NCBI RefSeq assembly: GCF_017307495.1
Contig: NZ_JAFKHE010000023.1
Span: forward strand, 62,001-126,000
Direction of reading: 5' to 3'
Origin: Devosia sp.
Lineage (GTDB): Bacteria > Pseudomonadota > Alphaproteobacteria > Rhizobiales > Devosiaceae
DNA length: 64,000 nucleotides
The notes beneath the pieces are model-generated. The model searched no databases. It saw only the letters and a list, made by a program, of their open reading frames with translations, and was not told the DNA's origin. How positions within the stretch are numbered: the stretch's first letter is position 1; each line of letters starts with the position of its first letter. This document shows positions 8,568-16,616 of this stretch, piece after piece. A program made the position numbers and the translations under genes.

Positions 8568-9635
8568 TCAGCCGTGTCCGTGTCGATGGTGGAGATCGGG
8601 GTAGTGCGGGTGCGTGTGCCGTAGCGGCTCGTGCCGGTGCCAGTGGGAGTGCGGTTCGGTCACTGGCCCATCGTGCTGGTGCTGATGATGCTCGTCATGG
8701 ACATGGCGATGCGCATGCTCAAGCACGTCATGCGCATGGTCATGGTCGTGGCGTTCGGTCAGGTGCATCCACAGCCCGAACGCCATTAGTGCAGCAGCGC
8801 CGAGCAGGCTCGGTGTGACAGGCTCGCCCAGCAGCACCAGCGCCAGGGCAGCGCCGATGAACGGTGCCAGCGAGAAGTAGGCCCCCGTGCGGGCCGTGCC
8901 GAGATGCCGCAAGCCCAACATGAACATCACGAGGCTTACGCCGATGCCGAAGAACCCGACTACGCCCCCAGCGAGAAGGAAGCCCGCCGATGGCACGATG
9001 GCTCCCGTCGCAAGGGCGAGACCGAGGTTGACCGCTCCCGCTACCAACCCCTTGATCATCGCGATCTGCACGGGGTCCGCGGACGAGAGCTTTCGCGTGA
9101 GGTTGTTATCGATGCCCCACGCGAGGCAGGCTCCAGCGATCAGCACGGCCCCTGCGTCGAACCTCACCGACTGGCCGCTCCACGTCAGCAACACGGCCCC
9201 GGATAGGATGGCGAGGGCCCCGAGGAGCAATCGTCGGTCCACGTTCTCCCGGAACACAAGCCACGCGATGGCCATGGTGGCGAGCCCCTCAAGGTTCAGC
9301 AGCAGGGACCCGGTCGAGGCGGACGTGAGCGAGAGCCCGAACATCAGCAGCAGAGGGCCAATGACGCCGCCGAAGAGGACCACTGCCGCCAGCCATGGGA
9401 AGTCCTGACGGGCAAGGGGGGCTTCGACAATCGGCAGCCCAACAGCCCTGCGGAGGACATGGAAGAAGCTCAAGCCGACCCCAGCGCCGAGGTACAGGAT
9501 ACCCGCCAGCATCCATGGGTTCACCGCACCGAGCAGCAGCTTCGACAGCGGAGCTGAGGCACCGAAGAGGACAGCGGAGCCGAGGGCAAGCGGCACGCCC
9601 GGCCAGAGGTGGGACTTGGTTGGGGTCGTGGACAT
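8568..9635 (-). CDS. DMT/EamA-family transporter with His-rich C-terminal tail
   Basis: A 355-aa inner-membrane protein with two EamA repeats and about ten membrane segments in residues ~10-285. The last ~64 residues form a hydrophilic tail with about 23 histidines in His-x-His runs, such as HDHDHAHD and DEHHQHQHD. EamA proteins usually export small metabolites. A tail this rich in His suggests binding of Ni, Co, Zn or Cu and therefore a metal-linked role, but the tail alone does not prove metal transport. It stands alone between the catabolic cluster and the tRNA-linked element. Expression signals were not recognised. Confidence 0.85.
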   Translation of the reverse strand: MSTTPTKSHLWPGVPLALGSAVLFGASAPLSKLLLGAVNPWMLAGILYLGAGVGLSFFHVLRRAVGLPIVEAPLARQDFPWLAAVVLFGGVIGPLLLMFGLSLTSASTGSLLLNLEGLATMAIAWLVFRENVDRRLLLGALAILSGAVLLTWSGQSVRFDAGAVLIAGACLAWGIDNNLTRKLSSADPVQIAMIKGLVAGAVNLGLALATGAIVPSAGFLLAGGVVGFFGIGVSLVMFMLGLRHLGTARTGAYFSLAPFIGAALALVLLGEPVTPSLLGAAALMAFGLWMHLTERHDHDHAHDVLEHAHRHVHDEHHQHQHDGPVTEPHSHWHRHEPLRHTHPHYPDLHHRHGHG

Positions 9636-9827
9636 GGTGGAGAGGTACTACGTCCCCTCGCTCAAAGTCACCTGCTCACGAAGGAAGAGCTAGCTGGAGA
9701 GGTGCACCCCTGCAACCGTAGTGGCGTCATGGGGTACGCAGATGGGGTACATCGCGGGGTACGCACCGGGGCCGTGAGGTTCCGTAAGGTCTTGAAACTG
9801 CTTGTCTTATCGGGGTGATCAAAGCGA

Positions 9828-9844
9828 TGGTGGAGCTGAGGGGA
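9828..9844. repeat. Left attachment-site repeat of the tRNA-Ala element
   Basis: TGGTGGAGCTGAGGGGA here is identical to 18925-18941, the last 17 bases (with CCA) of tRNA-Ala read on the plus strand. Bases on both sides differ, so the identity is exactly 17 bp. A second copy of a tRNA 3' end about 9.1 kb away, with an integrase gene beside the intact tRNA, is the standard signature of a tyrosine-integrase insertion. Confidence 0.85.
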
Positions 9845-10020
9845 CGCTCGTCACTCTCGGATTGGCCGTTGAAATACCTTTGCATTTTCTGTCTCTGTTC
9901 GTCTTTTGTGTAGCAGTGGTGTGGCGCAATGCAAGCGTCTTCTCCAGTCGTTTGACCGATGGTTGGATAGGTAGCGATCTGAGGATTTTGCGAACGGCAG
10001 GACGATCTGATGGAGAAAAC

Positions 10021-10291
10021 GTGCGTTTCAAACTACCCGTTGAGGTGCAACATCTGGTGCACGCCCGGAACCTGCTACGGAAAAGGTATGAGCATCTCGG
10101 ACTGACATTTACGCCATACGGCAACCTCGTCGACGATCTTGGCGAGGCCGTCACTTCCGAGCTATTCGGGCTGCGGCTCGCACACACGCGGGGCCTTAAA
10201 GGTAATCGATGCCGTCATCAGCGGGAGGGGTAGGCACAAGAAATCCGGGCGAGGGCCGCATTCTACTAGCGCAAGAAAGGTTGAGGCGTAG
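10021..10291 (+). pseudogene. Frameshifted N-terminal remnant (DUF6998-like)
   Basis: From GTG 10021 the frame reads VRFKLPVEVQHLVHARNLL and continues through a GNLVDDLGEAV segment to ...HTRGLKG, then runs into unrelated sequence and stops at 10233. Dropping one base near 10203 restores a continuation IDAVISGRG...GRGP that runs to TAG 10291. The pattern of a LPxEVxxLVxARN start, a GNLVxDLGEA middle and then GIDAV is what I recall of DUF6998-type proteins of unknown function. The match is from memory and moderate. The gene appears both frameshifted and truncated, in line with decay at the element's left end. Confidence 0.5.
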
Positions 10292-10336
10292 CCGCTGCGC
10301 ATCGTCAAAGCTGGATCGGCCAACACATCAACGGAC

Positions 10337-10366
10337 AAACCCCCGGCAGATCGCTCCGCTGGGGGC
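10337..10366 (-). terminator. Rho-independent terminator of the outer-membrane protein gene
   Basis: On the minus strand, GCCCCCAGC pairs with GCCGGGGG across a ~10-base loop and is followed by TTTGT. It lies about 45 bp past the stop codon of the outer-membrane barrel gene. Confidence 0.65.
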
Positions 10367-10410
10367 TCATAGTACGTAAATAACGACTGCGTTACGGTCT
10401 TGCCGCTCCG

Positions 10411-11121
10411 CTAGAAGTGGAAGTTGAAACCCGCCCGAACGATAGCAGCGCTCGACGAAACTGCATAGGCGTCAACATCGTCGTCGTAGTCATCGTCAAC
10501 ATAGGTCGTGGGTAAACCGACGTAGAGACCCTCAACTTTGACGCTGACGTTGTCGGAAACCATATATTCAACGCCTACACCAGCGGCCAAGCCGAATTGC
10601 AACTCCTCCAAGCAGTATCCGTCATAGTCCCCGCAGTCGTTCTCAGGAGAGTAGTCCCCCTTGAAATTCACTTGAACCGCCGCCAACCCGGCCGTTGCGT
10701 AGAACAGAGTCTTGTCCACCGCCAGCCCAGCGCGCAGCCGAACTGTAGAGTACCAGTCCCACATCCTCTCATGGTCGGTGTCGTAGAGATTGTCATAGAA
10801 GCTGGCCCCCAAGTTTGACCAGTTCAAGTCAGCCTCAATGCCCACAACCCCAGAGCCGAATTGTGCGTTCATGCCAACCGTGCCACCAGCACTGAAGCCC
10901 CAGTCAGACAGATCGACGCTGCCATATGATATGTTCTCGTCGAAGTCTGAGAAGGTGGAGGAGAACAGACCGCCGCCGACCGTTCCGCCCACGTAGAAAC
11001 CACTCCAATCCTCTACACCGGCTGCGACGTCAGGAACGTAAACCTCGTCCATCAGGTCAGCAGCGTACGATGCTGAAGTGGTAAGCAGCAGCGCTGCGAT
11101 AGCCCCAGAAAAAGCCTTCAT
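10411..11121 (-). CDS. Outer-membrane beta-barrel protein (Omp25/Omp31-like)
   Basis: A 236-aa protein with a clear signal peptide (cleavage expected after ...SASYA, ~residue 20). A WSGFYVGGTVGG start to the barrel is typical of the Omp25/Omp31/RopB group of alphaproteobacteria. Alternating hydrophobic/polar strands follow, and the protein ends in an aromatic residue (AGFNFHF), as BAM substrates do. An acidic loop VDDDYDDDVD lies near residue 215. A strong ribosome-binding site GGAGGT precedes the ATG. It lies inside the tRNA-Ala element, so it is probably an acquired surface protein. Function beyond a structural or surface role is unknown. Confidence 0.85.
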   Translation of the reverse strand: MKAFSGAIAALLLTTSASYAADLMDEVYVPDVAAGVEDWSGFYVGGTVGGGLFSSTFSDFDENISYGSVDLSDWGFSAGGTVGMNAQFGSGVVGIEADLNWSNLGASFYDNLYDTDHERMWDWYSTVRLRAGLAVDKTLFYATAGLAAVQVNFKGDYSPENDCGDYDGYCLEELQFGLAAGVGVEYMVSDNVSVKVEGLYVGLPTTYVDDDYDDDVDAYAVSSSAAIVRAGFNFHF

Positions 11122-11321
11122 GAGAAACCTCCAGTTCTTTCAATTTGGAATTTAACCCGATCTACGACCCAAAGCTGTAACCAAATAGCCACATGCTGGT
11201 CTCATTCGAGGCGACAGCAGCGGAGGCGGGTACGGCGCACGCGGCGCCGTTGGGCAGCAAACGATGCCAAGTCACTGGAGGGCCGGTAGCGACGTCTGAG
11301 GTCGTGTGAAACGGACAGACC

Positions 11322-11873
11322 CTACGTAGGCGGCAGCAGCCAGTGTGGAGTGGGTTGCCGGGAGTAGATTTCTCGCCTTGGCTGCTGGTGCCAGCCAAGA
11401 TTGAAGGCGTTGTCCCGAGTGAAGAACGTGAGGCGGTGGTAGTTGATGTTGTCATTGATCCACCAAGCCAAATCTTTCCAGCTATCTGCGGATGTCGCTC
11501 GGTCATTGAACCCCGGTGCAACAACACAGGCGGCCGCACCCTTGTGACCGTTGGCGTCCACGCGATCCCAGATGTGATAGGAAAAGTTCTTCTCGTTGCT
11601 GGCGCACTGGAGCCCATTTTTCGCACCGAAGTCGTTGAGCTTGGCTGAGCGGAAGCCAGATCGCACGACGATCGGCCCAAACTGCTTCACCAGCGGCTCC
11701 AGCACCTCGGCGCAGAGCTTGGTGCCAACCTCAATGGCGAGGTCCGGATCGTCGGGGGCGTTCGGGATGCCGAAGGCCACTCCGATTTCCGAATAAAGGA
11801 ACTGCCGCATGTAGAAGTTCTGCGACAGGCGGATGCGGCCAAGCTTGTCAAGTTTCCAGTACAAATCGTTCAT
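11322..11873 (-). CDS. M15-type peptidase-like protein
   Basis: A 183-aa protein resembling the D-Ala-D-Ala carboxypeptidase / endolysin-like M15 fold. It has VRSGFRS (an arginine-turn motif), a zinc-type SYHIWDR with His and Asp, and a late GWHQQP histidine. M15 proteins cut peptide bonds in peptidoglycan stem peptides. There is no signal peptide, which suits either a phage-type endolysin exported by other means or a cytoplasmic role. It sits in the integrated element between the outer-membrane barrel and the PD-(D/E)XK gene on the same strand. The family assignment is by motif pattern only. Confidence 0.65.
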   Translation of the reverse strand: MNDLYWKLDKLGRIRLSQNFYMRQFLYSEIGVAFGIPNAPDDPDLAIEVGTKLCAEVLEPLVKQFGPIVVRSGFRSAKLNDFGAKNGLQCASNEKNFSYHIWDRVDANGHKGAAACVVAPGFNDRATSADSWKDLAWWINDNINYHRLTFFTRDNAFNLGWHQQPRREIYSRQPTPHWLLPPT

Positions 11874-11925
11874 GAACTAGTGTGCGCTAAAATCTTGTCT
11901 TTGCTATGTTTTTTCGCCGAACCGC

Positions 11926-13197
11926 CTACTCACTGCCAAGCTGATGCAGGAAAGGTCGGAAGGTGTTGACCGCCGTGTTGGCGGTCCTGCAGAGCCAATT
12001 GAGCAAGGCGTCATCCTCCTCGGCGCGACCCGGATAGAGGATCGACACCGTCGCGCTGAAGGCGGAGGCGGAGTGATCTTCCTCCAGTGCGAGGGGCAGG
12101 CCCAAGCGGTCCTCAAGATCGGGCAGAGACTCTTGGATGGCTGCTAGCGCCTTTCGCCCTTCCTCGCCCTTCAGACGAAAGAACAGCCCTGCCGCGCCTT
12201 CTCTGGTGCGGTACGCTGTCATGCTGTCAGCCGGGGACGGCAGTGCCATGCGCACCCAACCGGTTCCGCCATGACGCGGCTTGGGCTGGTCGGGATGATC
12301 GAACTGGACCGTATCGATAAATCGCTGCCAGAAGCGGCGCTTGGCGTCCTTTTGAGCATTGGCCTTCGGGTCTACGACGGCTTCGGCATCCTCATGGCTG
12401 CTCTGCTCGGTATCGAGCAGCACCGGCAGACCCTCCGGCGAGACGATGATGCGATGTTCGATGACCTCAGTGCGGAGGGGGACGCTGGGAACGACGATGG
12501 TCTGTCCCTGCCCATCTTCCCAAAGCTGAAACTCCACGAGGGCCAAGCGGGAGGCAAGACCGCTGCTCTGGTTGAGGTGGGTAGCGATGGCATGAACATC
12601 GGAGCGAATGCCGTCGCCTGCGATAATCAGGGCAAAGTCACCAAGGGCCAAAGAGCGGGACACACCATCGACGAAGATTGCCTCCTCCAGTTGTGGAAAG
12701 GCCTTTCGGGCATGCTCATAGAGGGGGTTGGGTCCGCTCCAGCCGAGAGCGACCTTGAGGCGTGCGGTCAGGTCCGCGTAGGACCACTGGCGCAGCAGGG
12801 AGGCGTATTCGAGGATTTGGGCGATCACCTCACGGCGGGCCTGTGGGTTGCGCCACAGCTTGCACTCGACCAAAACGAGCCGCCCTTCGGCACTGACGCC
12901 GAAAATGTCGAGATAGACCGTACCGCCCACCTTGGGGATGCTCAGTTCCCGGCAGATCGGCACGTAGCCGAAAGTGCCCGGCGTCACGGCCGCTAGGGGC
13001 ACCAACTCGGGCTTGGCGAAGAGAAGGCGTTGCAGCCACTTCTCATCGTGTCCGACCTCGGCGGCGGGCTGAAGCGATGACCTTTTCAGCCAAGTGCCAT
13101 GATCGAAATCGTCGCCGTCGAACACCAGTGAATGCAAGGCCGCCCCCAAATCACGAAACGCTATGCAACATAAAGCGTGACTGCCGGTAAACAGCAT
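11926..13197 (-). CDS. PD-(D/E)XK nuclease-like protein
   Basis: A 423-aa protein whose N-terminal half fits a PD-(D/E)XK nuclease core. D97 lies in VYLDIFG, E111 and K113 in LVECKLW, and then ARREVIAQILEYA gives the Glu/Gln helix typical of such folds. An upstream segment KWLQRLLFAKPELVP is common in this DUF91/NucS-like group. The C-terminal ~200 residues, rich in charged residues and ending NTFRPFLHQLGSE, are not recognised and may bind DNA or a partner. It is divergent from a small XRE regulator with only 44 bp between the starts. A defence or DNA-repair function is likely for the fold, but no restriction or methylation partner is present. Confidence 0.7.
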   Translation of the reverse strand: MLFTGSHALCCIAFRDLGAALHSLVFDGDDFDHGTWLKRSSLQPAAEVGHDEKWLQRLLFAKPELVPLAAVTPGTFGYVPICRELSIPKVGGTVYLDIFGVSAEGRLVLVECKLWRNPQARREVIAQILEYASLLRQWSYADLTARLKVALGWSGPNPLYEHARKAFPQLEEAIFVDGVSRSLALGDFALIIAGDGIRSDVHAIATHLNQSSGLASRLALVEFQLWEDGQGQTIVVPSVPLRTEVIEHRIIVSPEGLPVLLDTEQSSHEDAEAVVDPKANAQKDAKRRFWQRFIDTVQFDHPDQPKPRHGGTGWVRMALPSPADSMTAYRTREGAAGLFFRLKGEEGRKALAAIQESLPDLEDRLGLPLALEEDHSASAFSATVSILYPGRAEEDDALLNWLCRTANTAVNTFRPFLHQLGSE

Positions 13198-13241
13198 TTC
13201 TACAAGTCAGGCAAAATGGTGCGACACATCTGCTCCGGCCG

Positions 13242-13598
13242 ATGGTCGTGGCCATGCACAGCAAGCTCGACGTACTCAGAAGCGCAGTCGGCCAGCGGAT
13301 CAGGTCCGCGCGCCGGTCACGGGACATCAGTCAGGAAGACTTGGCGGCGACAGTTGGCAGGTCAACCGCTGCGCTGTCCAACATCGAGCGAGGCGCGAGC
13401 CTGCCACCTCTGGATACGCTGTTTCAGATCGCCGAAGCGCTCGACGTTCCTATCTCAGCCTTCTTCGCGAACATCGACACGTCCGCGAGCCCGAAGCGTG
13501 TGGAGCTAGATGCGGAGATGGCCATGCAACTCCGCGCCCTGCGTGACGATCAGATGGCGACGGCGTTGCGCGTGGTGAAGGCACTGCGTGAGCCTTAA
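13242..13598 (+). CDS. XRE-family helix-turn-helix regulator
   Basis: A 118-aa protein with an N-terminal Cro/CI-type helix-turn-helix. It reads IRSARRSRDISQEDLAATVG, then RSTAALSNIERGASLPPLDT, then the conserved FQIAEALDVPISAFF, so the domain spans residues ~16-78. The C-terminal tail is short and charged. ATG 13254 is an alternative start. It is transcribed away from the PD-(D/E)XK gene across a 44-bp gap, so it very likely represses that gene and itself. Confidence 0.88.
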   Translation: MVVAMHSKLDVLRSAVGQRIRSARRSRDISQEDLAATVGRSTAALSNIERGASLPPLDTLFQIAEALDVPISAFFANIDTSASPKRVELDAEMAMQLRALRDDQMATALRVVKALREP

Positions 13599-13696
13599 GT
13601 TATTGCACCCGCTTCGGTCCTTCGGGGACCCACAGGTTCCGCCTATGAAAGTGGCCAAACGTGCACGCGCGGGTGCGCCGCGAACCCGCCAGCAGG

Positions 13697-14989
13697 TTAC
13701 GCGAGGGGGCCGGTGACGGCCACTCGCAGCGAAGCAAGCAGACCTTCGTAGGCTGGCGCTACCCCATATGTTCGCCATCTCTCCCGTTGAACGGTTCGCA
13801 CGCGATGTAGAACGCCATCTAGGACAAGTTGCTCGCATGCTGCTCGAACCGGTCGTGTCGCCGCTTCTGCCACGCGACCCGTTTCTAAGAGTGGCAGCAG
13901 AAGCCACGCCAAGGGGAGCCCATGTTCAGCGCATCTACTAGTGACAGCGTTGATGAAGCCGACCATGGCGTAAGGCCCGGAGCGGGGATGTGTCGCCGGG
14001 ATCGACGCGAGTGAGGCTAGGAGCGTATTCAGACGAACGGACGCTCGCTCATTCACGAAGCGAAGGAAGTCTCCCACGTCACTGAGGGTCCTGTTCGGCA
14101 GAACGCTGGTCCGCGCTAGCCGCTGGTATCGCGCACGGATTTTTCCTGTGTGCCGAAGTTCGATCCTCAGTCGTGTGGCCGACTTGGCATACAGACCTAA
14201 GGAGACGTTGGATTGCAGGGGCACGGCATAGCTCGTGCTGTTTGCGTGGGTGGTCCTTGCGGTATTCTCTCGCATCTCGGTGAGCCTTTCCCCGACCTCC
14301 CTCGCTACCTGCCTTGCGTCGTGCTCCTCAAACTCCCAAGTGCTCTCGGCATGGCGCACGGTCCAATTCGACCAAAGGACTTGCAGGTCTAGCCCCGTAT
14401 CGCGACAGCGGAGCAATTCCCGTTCGACAAGCAGGGCAACCAACTCAAGGTAGCGGGTCGTCACGGCGACCCAGTCGGCACGCAGCGCATGCTGGACGCG
14501 GACAGGGAGGATGAAGTTGTCGTTGCCGTCCAACGTCAGCCGTGAAGCTTCGTGCCGTGTTCTACGGTTCACCCGCAGGTCGCGTTCGGCTGCTTCGATC
14601 GTTGGGTCTTCGGCGGGCTGTACTCCGCGATGGGAAAAGAAGCGCAGAGGGTTGAGGTCAAGTTCGATGCCCACATGCCAGTGACCGTCACCACGTGGCC
14701 GAAACCAGAGGGTCCCTCCGAACAGCCACTGGTCCGTTCCCCGGAACTTCCTGACCGTGAGACGGAAACCTGAGGCGCCGTATCCTTCCGAATGAACCTG
14801 AAACACCTGCCCGTCGGCAGCGGCCTCCAAGGCTACTCGAACCTGTTTGGTGGTAGCGCGCCGAACAAAGGAGCTAGGGAAGGATATTACGAGTTTGTCC
14901 GTCCAAGCCCTATCGGGTCGGAAAGTGAACCCCGGTGCAAAATAGGGGAGGGCACGTACTGGCCTGATGCGCGTAGTGCGAGTGTGCAA
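13697..14989 (-). CDS. Uncharacterised protein, possibly a replication initiator
   Basis: A 430-aa, Arg-rich protein that I do not firmly recognise. Two features hint at a plasmid or phage replication protein: GLYAKSATRLRIELR near residue 270, like the Y-x-K/RxE strand of Rep_trans-type initiators, and an H-W-H triplet in GHWHVGIELDLNP near residue 110, reminiscent of an HUH motif. The C-terminal ~60 residues (AACEQLVLDGVLHRV...) look like a winged helix. The annotated start is a TTG at 14989 because no ATG occurs near the N-terminus, so the true start is uncertain. It follows the serine recombinase gene on the same strand within the integrated element. Confidence 0.45.
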   Translation of the reverse strand: MHTRTTRIRPVRALPYFAPGFTFRPDRAWTDKLVISFPSSFVRRATTKQVRVALEAAADGQVFQVHSEGYGASGFRLTVRKFRGTDQWLFGGTLWFRPRGDGHWHVGIELDLNPLRFFSHRGVQPAEDPTIEAAERDLRVNRRTRHEASRLTLDGNDNFILPVRVQHALRADWVAVTTRYLELVALLVERELLRCRDTGLDLQVLWSNWTVRHAESTWEFEEHDARQVAREVGERLTEMRENTARTTHANSTSYAVPLQSNVSLGLYAKSATRLRIELRHTGKIRARYQRLARTSVLPNRTLSDVGDFLRFVNERASVRLNTLLASLASIPATHPRSGPYAMVGFINAVTSRCAEHGLPLAWLLLPLLETGRVAEAATRPVRAACEQLVLDGVLHRVRTVQRERWRTYGVAPAYEGLLASLRVAVTGPLA

Positions 14990-15064
14990 GTTGGCCCTGA
15001 CGGCTAGTCTTGTTTACCGTCTATAGAACGGGCCGACGTTGCAGACGCAAGCATGAAGGTGCGG

Positions 15065-15628
15065 CTACGCTGCGCTGGAGGCGAGAACCCTGTATACCGA
15101 CGCCCTGCCAACGCCCAGCCGCTTGGCAATCTCAGACGGACTCACGCCCTCCCGGTGGAGCAGGAAAATCTGGGCGGCCTTTGCTTGAACGGTCGGCTTC
15201 CGCCCCCGGTACTTCCCCTCCCTCTTCGCCTTTGCGATGCCCTCGCGCTGGCGTTCCAGCATGATGCCTCGCTCGAACTCTGCCATCGCCACCATCATCT
15301 GCACGAAGAACTTGTCCTGCGGAGACTTGGTGTTGATGGCCCCCTTTCCAAAGCTGAGAACCCTGAGCGAAACCCCCTTCTTCTCCAGTCGCTGTACTAT
15401 GTCGTTCAAGTGAGCCGACGACCGGGCCAGCCTGTCCACCTTGGTCACGACAAACTCGTCGCCCTCGCGCACAAACTCCAGCGCTGCCTCTAGCTGGGCG
15501 CGCTCGGCCACAGAAGAGACCTGCTCCGAAAACATCCTCTCTACGCCTGCCCCCAATAGATCGCGCTGCTGAGCTTCCAGCCCTGCTTGCTGTTCGGCTG
15601 TCGAGGTTCGTGCGTATCCAACGAGCAT
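15065..15628 (-). CDS. Serine recombinase (resolvase/invertase)
   Basis: A 187-aa small serine recombinase of the Tn3-resolvase / Hin-invertase type. The N-terminus VGYARTSTAEQQ contains the nucleophile S9. VTKVDRLARSS holds the conserved arginines, MMVAMAEFERGIMLERQREG forms the long dimer helix, and the C-terminal GVSPSEIAKRLGVGRASVYRVL (split here by a helix boundary) is the DNA-binding helix-turn-helix. It resolves cointegrates or inverts DNA between short paired sites. The sequence just upstream of its start has repeated TGTCT/AGACA motifs that could be its site. No transposase gene is nearby. Confidence 0.92.
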   Translation of the reverse strand: MLVGYARTSTAEQQAGLEAQQRDLLGAGVERMFSEQVSSVAERAQLEAALEFVREGDEFVVTKVDRLARSSAHLNDIVQRLEKKGVSLRVLSFGKGAINTKSPQDKFFVQMMVAMAEFERGIMLERQREGIAKAKREGKYRGRKPTVQAKAAQIFLLHREGVSPSEIAKRLGVGRASVYRVLASSAA

Positions 15629-15633
15629 CTGTC

Positions 15634-15673
15634 TGTCTCACTAGCATCAAAGACACTATAAGACTTTGTCTCA
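15634..15673. promoter_or_regulatory. Candidate recombination/operator site of the serine recombinase
   Basis: Directly upstream of the recombinase start, TGTCTCA occurs at 15634-15640 and again at 15667-15673, and AGACA at 15651-15655 forms an inverted partner of the first copy. Resolvases often bind paired half-sites of this kind next to their own gene and thereby autoregulate. No experimentally known res sequence was recognised here. Confidence 0.3.
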
Positions 15674-15788
15674 AAATTGCAACCGGTATTTCCGTGAGAC
15701 GCCTTGGCGCTCATCGATCGCGTCTCCCTAGCTCCCGCCCGTGTGAGAAGGCAAAGCCGCGGCTAAGCGGTCTGGAACAGAGTTGGTG

Positions 15789-16616
15789 CTACGCTGCTAG
15801 ATCAACCGAGACCGCTACATGGCCAGCGGTTATCGACGTCAACATAGAGGCTGTCGCTATGTCACCGGTAACGAGCCGCTGGGCTTGGGAAAGCTCTTCT
15901 TTGATACGTATCTTGTCGTCGTCGGGCACAAGAACGACCCGTTGAAGTATGCTCGCAGCATCCAATCCAACGTGTTTGCGCAGAGCTAACTGAAGTAGGT
16001 GCTTGTTGGTAAGCCTCTTTCGCGCGCTGAAAATGGCAAACTTATAGGCGAAATCCCGCTCCCTACGAGAAAAAAACACCCGACTTGGGATCGCCCTTTT
16101 GAAATTGAGAAGTAGCACTTGAGGAGACTGCTCGGAATGTGTCCGCCAACTCAGCGCAAGAACGCGAGCTAAATTGGCGTAAGTCTGTTCCTTGGCATCC
16201 AAAACGATCCAATAATTGGAAAGGAAGGCTCGCTGTCGGGGAGAACTGCGGTCAAAGGAGCGCTCCAGTTCGCCGGTTAAGTGCGCCTTCAAATCATCAA
16301 GGTCAGCCAGAGGCTTTCCGTTCCACTTCTTGGCAGAGGCGATCTCGTCCGCTCCGACACCCAACGACCGGAGGGTAGCAGCCACCGCCGCCACGTTGTC
16401 TGCACTTCGATGAAAAAGCTGTGTCCATTCCCGCCCGTTCGGCGCATTTAAGTCAGCGACCAGCCCAAAATCCGCCGTCTCAGCGCTGTCCCCGCCGAAC
16501 AGGTAGACGAGTTCGTCTTCTCCCTCGCCGACCAATTTGGCCTCGGGCGTGCGCACGAGGTCCTGAATGCTGCGATGTATGAACAGCGATGTGTCGCTAA
16601 GAGGCATTGCACTCAT
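15789..16616 (-). CDS. Unrecognised protein in the integrase operon
   Basis: About 275 aa, cytoplasmic, with no signal peptide or membrane segment. It starts within the end of the 124-aa gene upstream (ATG 16616, or 16607), so the two are translationally coupled. The N-terminal ~130 residues are acidic. The middle LSNYWIVLDAKEQTYANLARVLALSW and the basic SRRERDFAYKFAIFSARKRLTNKHLL region look helical. The C-terminus is rich in small hydrophobic residues. I know no family for it. Its position behind the integrase and its pairing with another unknown gene make it element cargo, possibly a defence or superinfection function, but nothing in the sequence proves this. Confidence 0.6.
   Translation of the reverse strand: MSAMPLSDTSLFIHRSIQDLVRTPEAKLVGEGEDELVYLFGGDSAETADFGLVADLNAPNGREWTQLFHRSADNVAAVAATLRSLGVGADEIASAKKWNGKPLADLDDLKAHLTGELERSFDRSSPRQRAFLSNYWIVLDAKEQTYANLARVLALSWRTHSEQSPQVLLLNFKRAIPSRVFFSRRERDFAYKFAIFSARKRLTNKHLLQLALRKHVGLDAASILQRVVLVPDDDKIRIKEELSQAQRLVTGDIATASMLTSITAGHVAVSVDLAA

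Noticed and set aside
11162..11680. Second minus-strand frame overlapping the M15-like gene
   Set aside because: Ser/Thr-rich composition without family match; the M15 motifs are in the other frame.
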